DNA from: Variovorax flavidus
Lineage (GTDB): Bacteria; Pseudomonadota; Gammaproteobacteria; Burkholderiales; Burkholderiaceae_C
DNA length: 64,000 nt
Direction: 5' to 3'
Assembly (NCBI RefSeq): GCF_030317145.1
Contig: NZ_JASZYE010000006.1
Coordinates: 1-64,000, forward strand
The notes under the pieces are model-generated. The model worked only from the letters and a program-made list of their open reading frames with translations, had not been told where the DNA came from and made no database searches. A program made the translations under genes and the position numbers. Shown here one piece after another: positions 37,301-44,856 of the stretch (its first letter is position 1; each line of letters starts with the position of its first letter).

Positions 37301-38620
37301 CGCTTCGAGTTCATCCCACTCGACCCGGCGGAACAGCGTTGCGATCGGCTCGTCGTACTCGTTGCAAGCTGCCAGCAGGGCGGCGCGCTTCTCTGGCGCG
37401 ATGCTCTCCAACGCCACAGGCAGCTGGCCGTAAAGCAAGTCGCGCGCGGCCGTCGTCTGCGCCTTGTCCATCTTCAGCATGTCGAGCGCGTGGTGGTCGA
37501 GCACATGCTGCTGCACCCGCCCTGACACCCGCACCAGTTCATCGAAGAGCGCGCCGACGGTGGGCGCGTCCTTCTCACCGCGCGCACGTTTGTCGCGCAG
37601 GCGTTCGTCGATGCTGGCCATCACGACGTTGAACCAGCCGAAGTTGCCCGCGCTCATGGCGTAAGCCGCCTCGACGAGCCCTTGCGGGTAAGTCTCGGCG
37701 AGGCGCCCGTCACGTTCCAGTGTCTGCACGAAGTCGCTGACGTCAGAAAAAGCGTTCGATGACAGTTCGGCCAGCTCGAACCGGCGCGCGGTCGACTGGA
37801 TCTCGCGCAATTCGTCGCCGATCGCCGGGGAACACAGCGCCACGTACCGAAGCCAAGGCAACTTGCGGCGCGGGTCTTCCTCCTTGATGGCCTTGCCCAT
37901 CAACTTGATGGCCCGCCCGTCGAGGTGCTTGATGTCGGTCGAGTCCAGGCCGAAGGTTGCAGACTCCGCGGCCGTCTCCAGCTCGTCCAGAACCACCAGA
38001 ACGTACTTGATGCCGAGCGACTGCAAGTAGGCATATGCCGCCTGGCACAGCCTCGTGGCCAGCGTCGGGTCTTCGTAGAGCGCCTGGTCGGAGTGGTTCT
38101 GCGCGGTCTCCAGCGCGTCGGCCAGCTTCTTGGGGTCGAAGCCCGCCACCGTCAGCCGGTCACTCGCCTCCTTCGCGATCTGCCCCTGGATAGAGCCATC
38201 GAATGCGCTGCGCGCCAGCGGCAACAGCGCCTTGTACAGGCCGTAGGCAAACCAGTTGTCGACGTTGTTGTAGTCGTTGGCCACCTGGCTGTAGCGGATG
38301 TACAAGCCCAGGTACTGGCTGCGGTCCTTGTCGTCGTGGAACAGTTGCGCCTTCTGCAGCGAGCCGTCGTCGGCGCGCACCCACCAACCGCGCGAGGTGT
38401 CATTGATCTGCGCCACCAACTCGTAGCCCAGGCGCGACTTGCCCTTGCCCCACTCGCCGATGGCCGCGAAGACGTGCGCGAACTTCTCCGCCTCGTCATC
38501 GACGAGGTGGATGAAGTGGCGGAACGCCTCGAAGAAGCGGCCCTGGCCCACGACAGGGTGTGTCAGGGGGTAGCTCGAGACGCCGGTGGCGGCCCATTGA
38601 TGTTTCGCCTTGTCGATCAC
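34379..38620 (-). CDS. Very large P-loop ATPase (1413 aa), defence operon gene 7
   Basis: A 1413-residue cytoplasmic ATPase. The Walker A motif GEWGKGKS is at 55-62 and the Walker B VLVVLDELE at 207-215, so the ATPase domain is N-terminal. The remaining ~1000 residues are helical with no identifiable enzyme motif. BREX BrxC and other giant defence ATPases have this architecture, but I cannot confirm homology. The start is a GTG at 38,620 with AGGAG upstream, overlapping the previous stop as GTGA. It probably acts as the target-sensing or assembly motor. Confidence 0.8.
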   Translation of the reverse strand: MIDKAKHQWAATGVSSYPLTHPVVGQGRFFEAFRHFIHLVDDEAEKFAHVFAAIGEWGKGKSRLGYELVAQINDTSRGWWVRADDGSLQKAQLFHDDKDRSQYLGLYIRYSQVANDYNNVDNWFAYGLYKALLPLARSAFDGSIQGQIAKEASDRLTVAGFDPKKLADALETAQNHSDQALYEDPTLATRLCQAAYAYLQSLGIKYVLVVLDELETAAESATFGLDSTDIKHLDGRAIKLMGKAIKEEDPRRKLPWLRYVALCSPAIGDELREIQSTARRFELAELSSNAFSDVSDFVQTLERDGRLAETYPQGLVEAAYAMSAGNFGWFNVVMASIDERLRDKRARGEKDAPTVGALFDELVRVSGRVQQHVLDHHALDMLKMDKAQTTAARDLLYGQLPVALESIAPEKRAALLAACNEYDEPIATLFRRVEWDELEAAEALRASKFTRDRGVWRLGGVDQPLDLRQLLSNLGTYAIHETKGQRRTDGKHTLVVPLRQSDFVHLVSLLSPHAAAEDAARALWRRFLGAEDLPADTATHVGPSVEMIARLDLRHRKQGQTSLIFRDPDQNAAHEKALSTLRTQTERQRALQILVGAMRVIDQHWGYDAAPTGIRDESLTVIATSPLAKGKQPGGLVTFDGLKLHPKGRVLFAWVKNDEELERLCKAANTQFDDEGRTPVVAFTSSRALVDRMAKPSGITLKDAKGYLLLYQLSSTEEHVLHQIGVPTQASLGFALDGHGFTTAFNNRLQSLVRPFTDEVGRFRQQLNELGRIAWPLRSSGKLKDTEQDLLIKAWRILAVDKAAPATLAKLDDKSGVDVEDLKAILAKLGVTPKARAAGYVDSERAGLFSRVDDAAEAQFPPFLIEMIRLLLRGDWTFPRAEREWFWGYTWEGVKPKDTYFEWMSVLRELGFAQPQPGAKSADVYTAIPRSELRGAVQEADSWLKKDYPTLVAEMELVFGAGLVKQLFAPESAGLPGTKTMMARQKLKDSTTDLDSLDVSETQPASADNFRASAQRRRRIIANVNWVYRREDFVALQQDANVKTLDFSLDDVPLWQRVRRASLLVGFVRKAEKRTRARTVSLAEEMRQEVSVLQGFPIALFTLSLEKIGHILDGAVAPGAVPGATELVQATEPGTLRQNLRDLRVAEATVQLENLAREVGVDLATWTESPLAQCEGPVVSTFRDLKSVYEKLRTELGGATTRIGTLQTVLKGAPGDFHYPKAVLTLDKLQGRPALIDSALDEARSEEVERLRSEFDAPARLGNFQPLMSRARDLLEEPRSALTLLIGHVMSVENAIAEYRKKLLESAELQKAHRGLQALALATGAAAPAALSLKDVEEAGALCEGQKLVSSRIQDNTASGYRMLAGTGLSFDRWCAIVHALDAGRDPVLEPQEADALVKRNLVQRTYRLGVLP

Positions 38621-39690
38621 CGTGTCAGCTCCTGTCTTGTCTCGAGCACGCGCCATGCGTTGCGGAAGATGTCGTCGAATTGGTCGTGCACGACCCACCG
38701 GACGAGCTTGCGGCCGGGGTCACCAAACAGGCCGCGGCCATGGCGCGCCTGGCCCGGCTCGGCCGCGAGAAGCTCCAGGGCGCCGCGCCGCTGGGCCTGT
38801 TCGACGAGTGCATCCATCCAGCGCGCGAAGGCACCTTGGTCCGGGCTGGCCCCGAAGGCGGCGAGCAGCTCGCGCAGCACCGGCTCCGCGGCCACGAAGC
38901 CCAGCACATCGGTATGACTGCGGATCAGTTCGGTGAGGACCTGCGCCGGGCTCGACCGGCCTAGCAGGTCTGCTTGCAGCGCACCAGGCAAATTCAGCAA
39001 GCCGGTGCGCGTGAGCCAGCCCACCGATTCGAGCAGCATCAGCGGCGCAGTCAGCGGCGTGAGCGAGAGGTCGTCCTTGCCCTTCTTGCGGTGGAAGACC
39101 TCGGGCGCATAGCCCAGCGCCTGGCACTGCGCGCGCGCGAGCCACCGGCCCGCCGCCAGTTGCTCCAGCCCTGCAAACCAGCTCTCGGGTTCAGCGTTCG
39201 CTTGCAGCAACAGCGAGATACCGGCCTTCAAGCCCGTGCGACTGCTGCTCACCTCGGCCCAATTCAGCAGCATCCAGTCGCGGTGCGTCAGACGCAGGAG
39301 TAGAAGGCGCAACCATGGGCTCTCGCGTACGAGGTAGGTCGACAGCGACTCCAGGCCGCGCGACGGGTTCTCTTTCCAATGACGCAACAGAACCTGCGCC
39401 TCGTCGCTCAGGCCCCAATGGCCGGCAGCGTCGCCCTCGATGAGCCCCACACCTGGCAGCCGAACCAGGCCCGCACGGTGGAACACGCCGAAGAGACCCG
39501 CTGCCCCGCGCCACGCGATCGTACCCAGCAGGCACCGCTCGGCCACCGTGCGCGGTGTGCCGGTCTGCGGGGTCCGGAGAGCGGCCGTGGCGATGACCTC
39601 GAGCGCCCGAAACCACGCTTCGGGGTCGCTGGCCTCGGTCCAGAACGCGGGGCGCTCGAGGTGAAGAATCGGCACCTGAGCGTGCTTCAT
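38617..39690 (-). CDS. Unknown protein, defence operon gene 6
   Basis: A 357-residue protein of unknown family. It is mainly helical and rich in Leu, Trp and Arg (HRDWMLLNWAEVSSSR, ESPWLRLLLLRLTHRDW) without signal peptide or membrane segments. Winged-helix-like stretches are possible (GLFGVFHRAGLVRLPGVG, LESVGWLTRTGLLNLP). It overlaps genes 5 and 7 by 4 bp each. Translation with the giant ATPase suggests a stable partner of it. Confidence 0.6.
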   Translation of the reverse strand: MKHAQVPILHLERPAFWTEASDPEAWFRALEVIATAALRTPQTGTPRTVAERCLLGTIAWRGAAGLFGVFHRAGLVRLPGVGLIEGDAAGHWGLSDEAQVLLRHWKENPSRGLESLSTYLVRESPWLRLLLLRLTHRDWMLLNWAEVSSSRTGLKAGISLLLQANAEPESWFAGLEQLAAGRWLARAQCQALGYAPEVFHRKKGKDDLSLTPLTAPLMLLESVGWLTRTGLLNLPGALQADLLGRSSPAQVLTELIRSHTDVLGFVAAEPVLRELLAAFGASPDQGAFARWMDALVEQAQRRGALELLAAEPGQARHGRGLFGDPGRKLVRWVVHDQFDDIFRNAWRVLETRQELTR

Positions 39691-40877
39691 GCCGCCAGCC
39701 CCTCGCCCTGACGGGCTCCCGCCCGGGCGATCCGCTCACGCGCCCAGGCTTCCGCAGTGCGGCGGATGGCGGCCGTCACTGGCGCACCGAGCCGGTAGAA
39801 AGCCCGGCTGCCCAGCGCGCGGTAGCAGGCATCAGAAAACGACGGGTGAATGACGTACGCGGGACGCCGTGCACCCGAGCCGTGCTCAAAGCGCCAGACG
39901 TCGCGCTGCTGCACCGCTTCGACGACTGATGCCAGCGGGTCGTCAAGCAGGCTGGCGGTCACGCGGTGCGCGAGCACCATCACACCGAGCTGTGCGAGGG
40001 TGCGCTGGACGAGTTCGCCCAACGAACCGCAGCGAATCTCCTCGCCGCTGGGCAGCGTCACGGCCACTTCGACACGGGGCGGAGTTTGGAACAGTGACAC
40101 GTGCGCGGGCTCGAGCTCAAAGGCGATGCCGCCCGACACACGCTCGGCTTCCCACGCCTCCTTGGTGAAGACCATCTGGGCCAACAGGAAGGCCCAGGGA
40201 TGGGACAGCGCCCAGCGCATGGCGTCGCCGTCCTCGCCGCGACCATCCAGCGCGCCGCTCAACACCGCGGTGCTCGATGCTGTGTCACTCACCGCGGGCA
40301 GGCGCAGCAGCCGGCCGGGGCGCCAGCCGGTCGAAGGATTCTCGGCCGCGATCTCGGGCAGCACTGGCGGCACCTGCGCGCCACCGCGAAGAGCGGCGGT
40401 AGCGGCCAGCACGCGAAGAAGCACAGGCGCTGCGGCCGCCTCGTGTGCCGGGGCCGGCAAGGTTGCCCGCTCCAGGTCGGCATAGGGTGTTGGCGCCAGT
40501 GAAGGCGCTGTGACCGCCACGAGTTCGGCCGCCGCGGAGCCGGCGTTCGTCACGGCATCGGCTAGGCCCGCCACGTCGCCCCGCTCGCCCCCCTCGGCCA
40601 ACCGCGCACGCATGACACGCAGCCAGGCGTCGCGCACCTCGGGCAGGAGCGAGAACAAGGCTGGCACGGTTTCGGTGGAACTGGGCAGCCGGTCCGCGAG
40701 CGTCACGACCGAAGGGGTCGCGACGACGATGTCGCCGCGCTGCGTCCACAGGCCCGACGCTTCCGGTCCGTTCAGTGACTGCAGCAGCGACGAGGACACC
40801 TCGCCCTGCGCAAGCAGGTTACGGACCTCTTCAACAGCACGCAGCAGCGTGCGGGCCGAGAGCGCCGAGACCGTCAT
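39687..40877 (-). CDS. Unknown protein, defence operon gene 5
   Basis: A 396-residue protein with no recognised domain. The N terminus is helical (LLRAVEEVRNLLAQGEVSSSLLQSLNG); the middle is Ala/Pro-rich; the C-terminal third has mixed strands and helices ending in a basic helix (AIRRTAEAWARERIARAGARQG). No catalytic motif is obvious. It overlaps the HsdS-like gene upstream and gene 6 downstream by 4 bp each, so it belongs to the same translationally coupled block. Confidence 0.6.
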   Translation of the reverse strand: MTVSALSARTLLRAVEEVRNLLAQGEVSSSLLQSLNGPEASGLWTQRGDIVVATPSVVTLADRLPSSTETVPALFSLLPEVRDAWLRVMRARLAEGGERGDVAGLADAVTNAGSAAAELVAVTAPSLAPTPYADLERATLPAPAHEAAAAPVLLRVLAATAALRGGAQVPPVLPEIAAENPSTGWRPGRLLRLPAVSDTASSTAVLSGALDGRGEDGDAMRWALSHPWAFLLAQMVFTKEAWEAERVSGGIAFELEPAHVSLFQTPPRVEVAVTLPSGEEIRCGSLGELVQRTLAQLGVMVLAHRVTASLLDDPLASVVEAVQQRDVWRFEHGSGARRPAYVIHPSFSDACYRALGSRAFYRLGAPVTAAIRRTAEAWARERIARAGARQGEGLAA

Positions 40878-42382
40878 GCGGCTTCTTCCTCCGACGCGTT
40901 GATGAGTGCGCAGAGCGCATCGACGTCGGCGATGAGCGCTTTGGCGCCTGGCGCGTCACTCTGCCGGAGTGCCTTCAGGATCTCGCAGTCGGCGTTGCGG
41001 TCGCCGACCTCAAGTGCCTTCTGCGCGGCGACGAGATCGGCTTCGACGACGCGGCCCTCGATCAGATGCTCGACCAATGCGGTGGCGGCTTCCGTCAGCT
41101 CCGCGCTCGCGAAATAGCAGGCCTGCGCCATTCGAAGCAAGGCGCCCAGCGCCTGCTGATCGTCGCGCCAAGGAACAAGAAGCTCGAGGACATCCTCGCG
41201 ATCGACGCGCGGATGCGTGGAGCCGGTTGCAATGGGGTTGAGCTGACGAACGCTCGACTCGAGCTTCAGAACGCCGTAGAGAAACCAGCCATCAACGCCT
41301 TCCTTCGGACGGACCAGAAACAGTTCCGTGGATCCGATGCCCCCAGCGAAGGCCTGCGGGATGTAGGTGACCTTGTTGAGGTAGGGGCGCAGGCGGGAGA
41401 GTGCTGGCCCTTCGCGGAGAAGGCGCGCCATTCCCGCAACAGCTTCAGCCTCTGCCGTCGATGGCTTGAGCACACAGGTCACCGAGTCGATGGCGTCCAG
41501 CCCGACGTAGACGGCTCGCGGCGAGAAGCTGTCGGTGGTCGGGCTCTCGACATGTCCCAACGTATCCAGCGCCCGGCCGCCTGCCGCTTGAACCGCAGCA
41601 CGCACTGCGCGGCGGTCAGGCGTATGGACGCCAGGGTTTAGGTTTCGCCCAAGTTCGCCGCTCTTCACTCGGCTAGTCTTGCCCGCCGTCGGCGAAGTCT
41701 CAGGAACCGCCACGGCCATCTTTTCACGGAAGCAGGCCTCAAGCCGACGTGCGCGTTGTCGCAGCCTTTCGGCCTGGCGAACTTTGTCGCCGATGTAGCG
41801 CTGCGCGGCCAGATCCGGCGTGAAAACCGGAACCTGCCTGATGTGGTCGTTGACGAGGTTGAGTTGGCCGGTGCTGCCGCTGATGCCCTGTTCCAGGGCC
41901 CTTTCTCCCCACCAGCTTGATAGGAACGCGCAGACGAATGCCGCATCCGCTGCTGAGGCGACGGAAAGTTTGGCCAGGTGCTGGTTCGTCAACGGCTGGT
42001 CGGTGCCAAAGTAGATTCCGACCCGGCCGACGCTGCCGGCCCCAGTCACATTCAAAACCAGATCCTCCCGCTGGACTTGGTAGTGCGGCCAGCGCCGCGC
42101 GGCGGCAGGTTCAGCGAAGTCGACATCACCCACGTCGACAACCATTCCAAGCACATTCTTCGTCTTGAGGCACGGATGACCAACGGCCGCGAACTTCGGA
42201 TGTGGCCCTGGCCCGATGGCATTGCTGCAGATCGCTGAGAGGGGCCGCCAGGGCAAGCTTCGGATCTTCTGCAGGGCGTTAGTGACATCGGGGCGGTACG
42301 ACTGCGCAGACCAAAGGACGCCCAGGTCTTGGACGCCAATACGGTTGATATGGTGCGTTTCGCGGAGTGAGTCGACAGCCAT
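40874..42382 (-). CDS. HsdS-like DNA specificity protein (second), defence operon gene 4
   Basis: A 502-residue protein resembling the specificity subunit of type I restriction-modification enzymes. It has two half-repeats: an N-terminal recognition domain ending in the helix AAQRYIGDKVRQAERLRQRARRLEACF, and a second domain ending in QQALGALLRMAQACYFASAELTEAA. The phrase GSTGQLNLVNDHIRQVPVFTPD is typical of HsdS conserved regions. The ATG at 42,382 overlaps the methyltransferase stop by one base, so both are made together. It probably directs the methyltransferase to its site. Confidence 0.8.
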   Translation of the reverse strand: MAVDSLRETHHINRIGVQDLGVLWSAQSYRPDVTNALQKIRSLPWRPLSAICSNAIGPGPHPKFAAVGHPCLKTKNVLGMVVDVGDVDFAEPAAARRWPHYQVQREDLVLNVTGAGSVGRVGIYFGTDQPLTNQHLAKLSVASAADAAFVCAFLSSWWGERALEQGISGSTGQLNLVNDHIRQVPVFTPDLAAQRYIGDKVRQAERLRQRARRLEACFREKMAVAVPETSPTAGKTSRVKSGELGRNLNPGVHTPDRRAVRAAVQAAGGRALDTLGHVESPTTDSFSPRAVYVGLDAIDSVTCVLKPSTAEAEAVAGMARLLREGPALSRLRPYLNKVTYIPQAFAGGIGSTELFLVRPKEGVDGWFLYGVLKLESSVRQLNPIATGSTHPRVDREDVLELLVPWRDDQQALGALLRMAQACYFASAELTEAATALVEHLIEGRVVEADLVAAQKALEVGDRNADCEILKALRQSDAPGAKALIADVDALCALINASEEEAA

Positions 42383-44448
42383 CACTCCCCCCGCACGTAA
42401 GCGCCGACGATGGCGGCCATGTCGTTGGGCACACCAGCGCTGTAATCCTCGACGTTGTTCTTCACCACGTACCCGAGCGTCTCGGCAACGGCCATGAACA
42501 CGTCGGTCTGCGGCGCATCCTGGAACCTCTCCGGGTCGTCCTTGCGCGCGCGGCGCTTCTGCAGGTAGAGCACGCTGGTCTTGGCGCCCGTTCCCGAGAG
42601 TTTGAAGGCGTCGGCCGGCAAGCTGATGACGGCCTTCACGATGGCCTTGCCACCATGGAACGCGCCGGTGGCTTCGTCCTTGGTGCCCATGATGTACTCG
42701 CGCACATAGCGATCGCCCGAGTTGCACAGCACGCCGTCGGGCAGCACGATCAGCAGCCGCCCGCCCGGCTTCAGCAGTTGCAGGCAGCGGTCGATGAACA
42801 GCACCGCGGGGTCGGTGTTGGCAGAAGCCTCCTTCCAGATGCCCTTGCTGTTGGGCGAGCCGCCCATCGCCAGACCGGTGACCGTAGGCGAGTAGTCGTT
42901 GCCGCCGCCGCGGCCAGTTCGTGGCGTCAGGTCCGAGCGGTAGGTCTTCAGCATCAGCTCCATTGCCTCCTCGTGCGCCCGCTTGGCCTCTTCCTGGCCC
43001 TTGTTGAACTTGGGCGTGCCGAAGGGCGGGTTCGTGCAGATCAGGTCGAAGCTGCCGGGCTCCAGTTGCGGGCTGGTGAGCGAGTTCTGCGTATAGAAGA
43101 TGCGGGCCTTGGGCGCACCCAGCAACGCCATGTTCACGCGGGCCAACATCACCATCTGCGGTGACGCGTCCGCGCCGACGAAGCTGTGTTCGCACATTTC
43201 GGCGAACAGCTTCTTGCGCGCCTCGTCGGTGGCCGTGGCCTTGCCGCCGATCTCGTCGAGCGCGCGGCGCAGGTGACTCAGCGCCACCGACGGAAAGCCG
43301 GCGCTGCCGCAGGTGGGGTCGCAGAATCGAAAAGCGGGGCGGCCCTGGCCGTCGCGAGCGACGAGGTTGGCGGCGTCTTCGGTACTCTCCTTGATGTCGT
43401 GGAAGGCCAGCGCCAGCATGGCCTGCTTCACCGGTGCCGGCGTAAGGTAGATGCCCAGCCCGCCCTTGGACTCGAAATTGGCGCGCAGGAAAACGTCGAA
43501 GGCGCGGCCGAGTACGTCGGCCGCGATGTCTGCCAGCGTCCCTTCCTTCTTGACGACGTTGTTCTGGTTGTCGGTGACGACGCCGAGGTCCTGGATCAGC
43601 GCGAGCACCGCCGCGTAGTTGCTGGGCTGCTCCAGGCGCAAGTGGGCGTTTTTGTCAAAGATGGGGTGCTTCTCGCCGGCATCGTCGGTGACGATGTAGT
43701 CCGGGTGCTGCTTGAAGTGCTCGAACGCGGACTGGATCTCGGCCACCGCCGTCGCGCCGTGCGCCCGGACGTACGTGGTCTGGAACACATCCCCCAGGTC
43801 AAGCTTCCGGTTCTTGTGCTCGAAGATCAGCGCGCCCTTGTGGTGCAGGCGGAACGACTCCAGGAAAAGCAGCTTGGCGACTTCTTCGATGATGTCGTTC
43901 TTGCCGTTGACCTTGTCTTTGTGTGTCTGGTAGATGCGCTCGTGCAAAGCGTTGAAGCCCTTCATCAGGCGGTCGTACATGCGCATCGACCAGCGGTAGG
44001 TTGGGTCGGCCTTGATGCGCTTGTACTCGCCGATCTCGACCAGGCTGGGCAGCTTGTCGATCTGGTGCGGCGGATACGCGAGGTCAAAGAACGACTCGAG
44101 CTTGCCTTCGGCGTCGCGCACGATGGCGAACTGCGGGTACTGGTCGGCGGGGGTCTCGGGCGGGGGCAGCGTGTACGAGAGCACCTGCACGTCGTCAGCA
44201 TTGCTGCGGCTCCAAGCTCCGGCTGGCAGCACCAGCGCCAGCACGCGCGGCGTTTCCACGCCCTGATGGCGTCCCCACACCATGGCCGCGGACATGCCGG
44301 GTTCGTTGGCCTTCAGGTCGAGGGTTTGGTCGAAGCGGGCGCCGGCCAGCTTGCGCACCATCTCCTTAAGGATGTTGCTCTCGTTCGTCGCGATGGCGAT
44401 TGCGTCATTCGTCGTGCTCTCGGTCGTGGCCTTCTTGGGGCGTGCCAT
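42382..44448 (-). CDS. HsdM-like N6-adenine DNA methyltransferase, defence operon gene 3
   Basis: A 688-residue DNA methyltransferase that probably adds N6-methyl groups to adenine to mark self DNA. The AdoMet motif DPTCGSAGF is at 377-385 and the catalytic NPPF at 473-476. A helical N-terminal domain of about 350 residues precedes it, as in HsdM. The start has AGGAGG at an ideal distance. Unlike BREX PglX, it is paired with separate specificity proteins. No HsdR gene is present in the window. Confidence 0.92.
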   Translation of the reverse strand: MARPKKATTESTTNDAIAIATNESNILKEMVRKLAGARFDQTLDLKANEPGMSAAMVWGRHQGVETPRVLALVLPAGAWSRSNADDVQVLSYTLPPPETPADQYPQFAIVRDAEGKLESFFDLAYPPHQIDKLPSLVEIGEYKRIKADPTYRWSMRMYDRLMKGFNALHERIYQTHKDKVNGKNDIIEEVAKLLFLESFRLHHKGALIFEHKNRKLDLGDVFQTTYVRAHGATAVAEIQSAFEHFKQHPDYIVTDDAGEKHPIFDKNAHLRLEQPSNYAAVLALIQDLGVVTDNQNNVVKKEGTLADIAADVLGRAFDVFLRANFESKGGLGIYLTPAPVKQAMLALAFHDIKESTEDAANLVARDGQGRPAFRFCDPTCGSAGFPSVALSHLRRALDEIGGKATATDEARKKLFAEMCEHSFVGADASPQMVMLARVNMALLGAPKARIFYTQNSLTSPQLEPGSFDLICTNPPFGTPKFNKGQEEAKRAHEEAMELMLKTYRSDLTPRTGRGGGNDYSPTVTGLAMGGSPNSKGIWKEASANTDPAVLFIDRCLQLLKPGGRLLIVLPDGVLCNSGDRYVREYIMGTKDEATGAFHGGKAIVKAVISLPADAFKLSGTGAKTSVLYLQKRRARKDDPERFQDAPQTDVFMAVAETLGYVVKNNVEDYSAGVPNDMAAIVGAYVRGE

Positions 44449-44475
44449 GGGTGTGTCCTCCTGAGGTTCTGGTTA

Positions 44476-44856
44476 CTAGCGGGCGATGCGGATCAGGTTC
44501 GGGCCGAAGACTTCGAGCCCGGCGGTGCGGTGCACGATGGCGAGCACCTGCTCGTCGGTCGTGACAAGGTGTTGGGGAAGGCGGGCGCGGACGTGCACAG
44601 CCGGCACAGGGCGGCCCCCGAACGAACGCACGGCGTCGGCGATTGCGGCGGCGAGTTCGTCGTCAGCGCTCGCGGCCTGGGCCTGGAAGGCGCCCGAGCC
44701 GCCACGCTGCACGCCAGGTGCGCAGAGCAGGAAGAGTTCGAGCTGGTCGCGGGTCCAAGCGCTGCCCGAGAGGCGGACGCGTTCGTACAGCTCGTCGAAC
44801 GTGCGCGGCTTCTGTTTCAGCGCGCTGATCAGGTCTTCGGCGTGGCGGGGGGTCAT
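44476..44856 (-). CDS. Small winged-helix-like protein, defence operon gene 2
   Basis: A 126-residue protein. The first half (HAEDLISALKQKPRTFDELYERVRLSGSAWTRDQLELFLLCAPGVQRGG) has the helix-turn-helix-strand layout of a winged helix. The second half forms another small alpha/beta unit ending HRTAGLEVFGPNLIRIAR. It could repress the operon through the paired palindromes upstream, or act as a DNA-recognition subunit. It overlaps gene 1 by 4 bp and precedes the methyltransferase by 27 bp. Confidence 0.6.
   Translation of the reverse strand: MTPRHAEDLISALKQKPRTFDELYERVRLSGSAWTRDQLELFLLCAPGVQRGGSGAFQAQAASADDELAAAIADAVRSFGGRPVPAVHVRARLPQHLVTTDEQVLAIVHRTAGLEVFGPNLIRIAR

Noticed and set aside
42383-43195. 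Extension of the second HsdS-like gene to a 773-residue protein
   Set aside because: The extra 271 residues read through the methyltransferase gene in another frame. The ATG at 42,382, which overlaps its stop, is the natural start.
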